DNA from: an archaeon | GTDB lineage: Archaea; Iainarchaeota; Iainarchaeia; Iainarchaeales; GCA-2688035 | Reading direction: 5' to 3' | Assembly: GCA_030616665.1 (NCBI GenBank) | Contig: JAUWWX010000074.1 | Location: forward strand, 1-5,463 | Length of the DNA stretch: 5,463 nt | In this document: in pieces, positions 5,137 through 5,463 of the stretch | Numbering within the stretch: the stretch's first letter is position 1 | Layout of the letters: each line of letters starts with the position of its first letter | Notes under the pieces: generated by a model | The model's database searches: none | What the model was told of the DNA's origin: nothing | The model's input: the letters and a program-made list of their open reading frames with translations, nothing else | Program-made: the position numbers and the translations under genes

Positions 5137-5463
5137 CTAACCAACCGCCACAATCTTGCTTTTCCTCAGCCAATCCAAATTCCTGGCAAACAAATACCTA
5201 ACGTCCTTCACGCCAAGCTTGAACATTGCAAGCCTGTCAATGCCAATTCCCCAGGCGATTGCCCTTGCCTTTATTCCAAGTGGCTCAATCATCTCAGGCC
5301 TGAAAACTCCAGCCCCAGCCAACTCAACCCATCCAAGCTTTGGGTGCCTTGCACTCAACTGTACAGAGGGTTCGGTAAAAGGGTAGTAATCCGGGTAGAA
5401 CCTAACATCTTCCGCGCCGCCAACCTCTATTGCAATCTCTTTGAGAATGCCAAGCAGGTGCCT
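5137..5463 (-). CDS. pheS: Phenylalanyl-tRNA synthetase alpha subunit, C-terminal part (cut by window edge)
   Basis: The last 108 residues of the catalytic subunit are visible; the N-terminal part lies beyond the right edge. PheS is a class II synthetase that activates phenylalanine with ATP and transfers it to tRNA-Phe. Class II motif 2 is seen as VRFYPDYYPFTEPSV (visible residues 20-34), followed by GWVELAGAGVFRPE (44-57), part of the phenylalanine-binding region. Motif 3 is AWGIGIDRLAM (70-80), with the invariant Arg that contacts ATP. The end, VKDVRYLFARNLDWLRK, is typical of archaeal PheS. The stop TAG (5139-5137) is one base before the pheT ATG, so pheS and pheT form an operon in the usual order. 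An ORF caller might place a TTG start at 5358; this is internal, since motif 2 lies upstream of it and the frame stays open to the edge. Confidence 0.97.
   Translation of the reverse strand, partial: RHLLGILKEIAIEVGGAEDVRFYPDYYPFTEPSVQLSARHPKLGWVELAGAGVFRPEMIEPLGIKARAIAWGIGIDRLAMFKLGVKDVRYLFARNLDWLRKSKIVAVG

Noticed and set aside
5137..5358. A separate 73-codon gene at the pheS position
   Set aside because: It is the C-terminal part of pheS. The frame remains open to the window edge and class II motif 2 lies upstream of the apparent TTG start.
1..5463. CRISPR arrays, tRNA or rRNA genes, insertion sequences, toxin-antitoxin or defence genes
   Set aside because: I saw no regularly spaced repeats, cloverleaf sequences, terminal inverted repeats with a transposase, or defence-gene motifs anywhere in the window.

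Overview
The window reads as an archaeal chromosome segment with about average base composition. Three things support this: a replication factor C large subunit (RfcL, an archaeal clamp-loader gene), a short archaeal/eukaryotic-type phenylalanyl-tRNA synthetase beta subunit of about 548 residues (the bacterial form is near 800), and TATA-like elements about 28 bases ahead of start codons, consistent with leaderless transcripts. The cysteine-rich secreted proteins remind me of small-genome (DPANN-type) archaea such as Diapherotrites or Micrarchaeota, but that placement is an impression, not something the sequence proves.

Layout: (1) Bases 1-206 have no secure gene. They hold an inverted repeat, a T-rich tract, a 10-base direct repeat and a TATA-like box that could serve both directions. 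A weakly supported reading frame runs leftward off the window edge. (2) Bases 207-1665 form a two-gene rightward operon. A secreted protein with five tandem cysteine-pair repeats is followed 10 bases later by a small cysteine-rich lipoprotein; a hairpin plus T-tract closes the unit on the lipoprotein stop codon. (3) Bases 1776-3185 encode RfcL, the large ATPase subunit of the sliding-clamp loader. (4) Bases 3223-3486 encode an 87-residue, very basic hypothetical protein, apparently leaderless. (5) Bases 3489-5463 on the minus strand carry the pheS-pheT operon (pheS partial at the right edge), which converges on the small basic gene with only 2 bases between stop codons.

Functionally there are two housekeeping blocks, DNA replication (rfcL) and translation (pheST), beside a lineage-specific envelope operon. 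The envelope pair and the small basic protein are the only parts whose function cannot be named. I see no mobile element, CRISPR array, tRNA or rRNA. Nothing here can be shown to be a new system; the strongest candidate for undescribed biology is the paired secreted Cys-repeat protein and lipoprotein.
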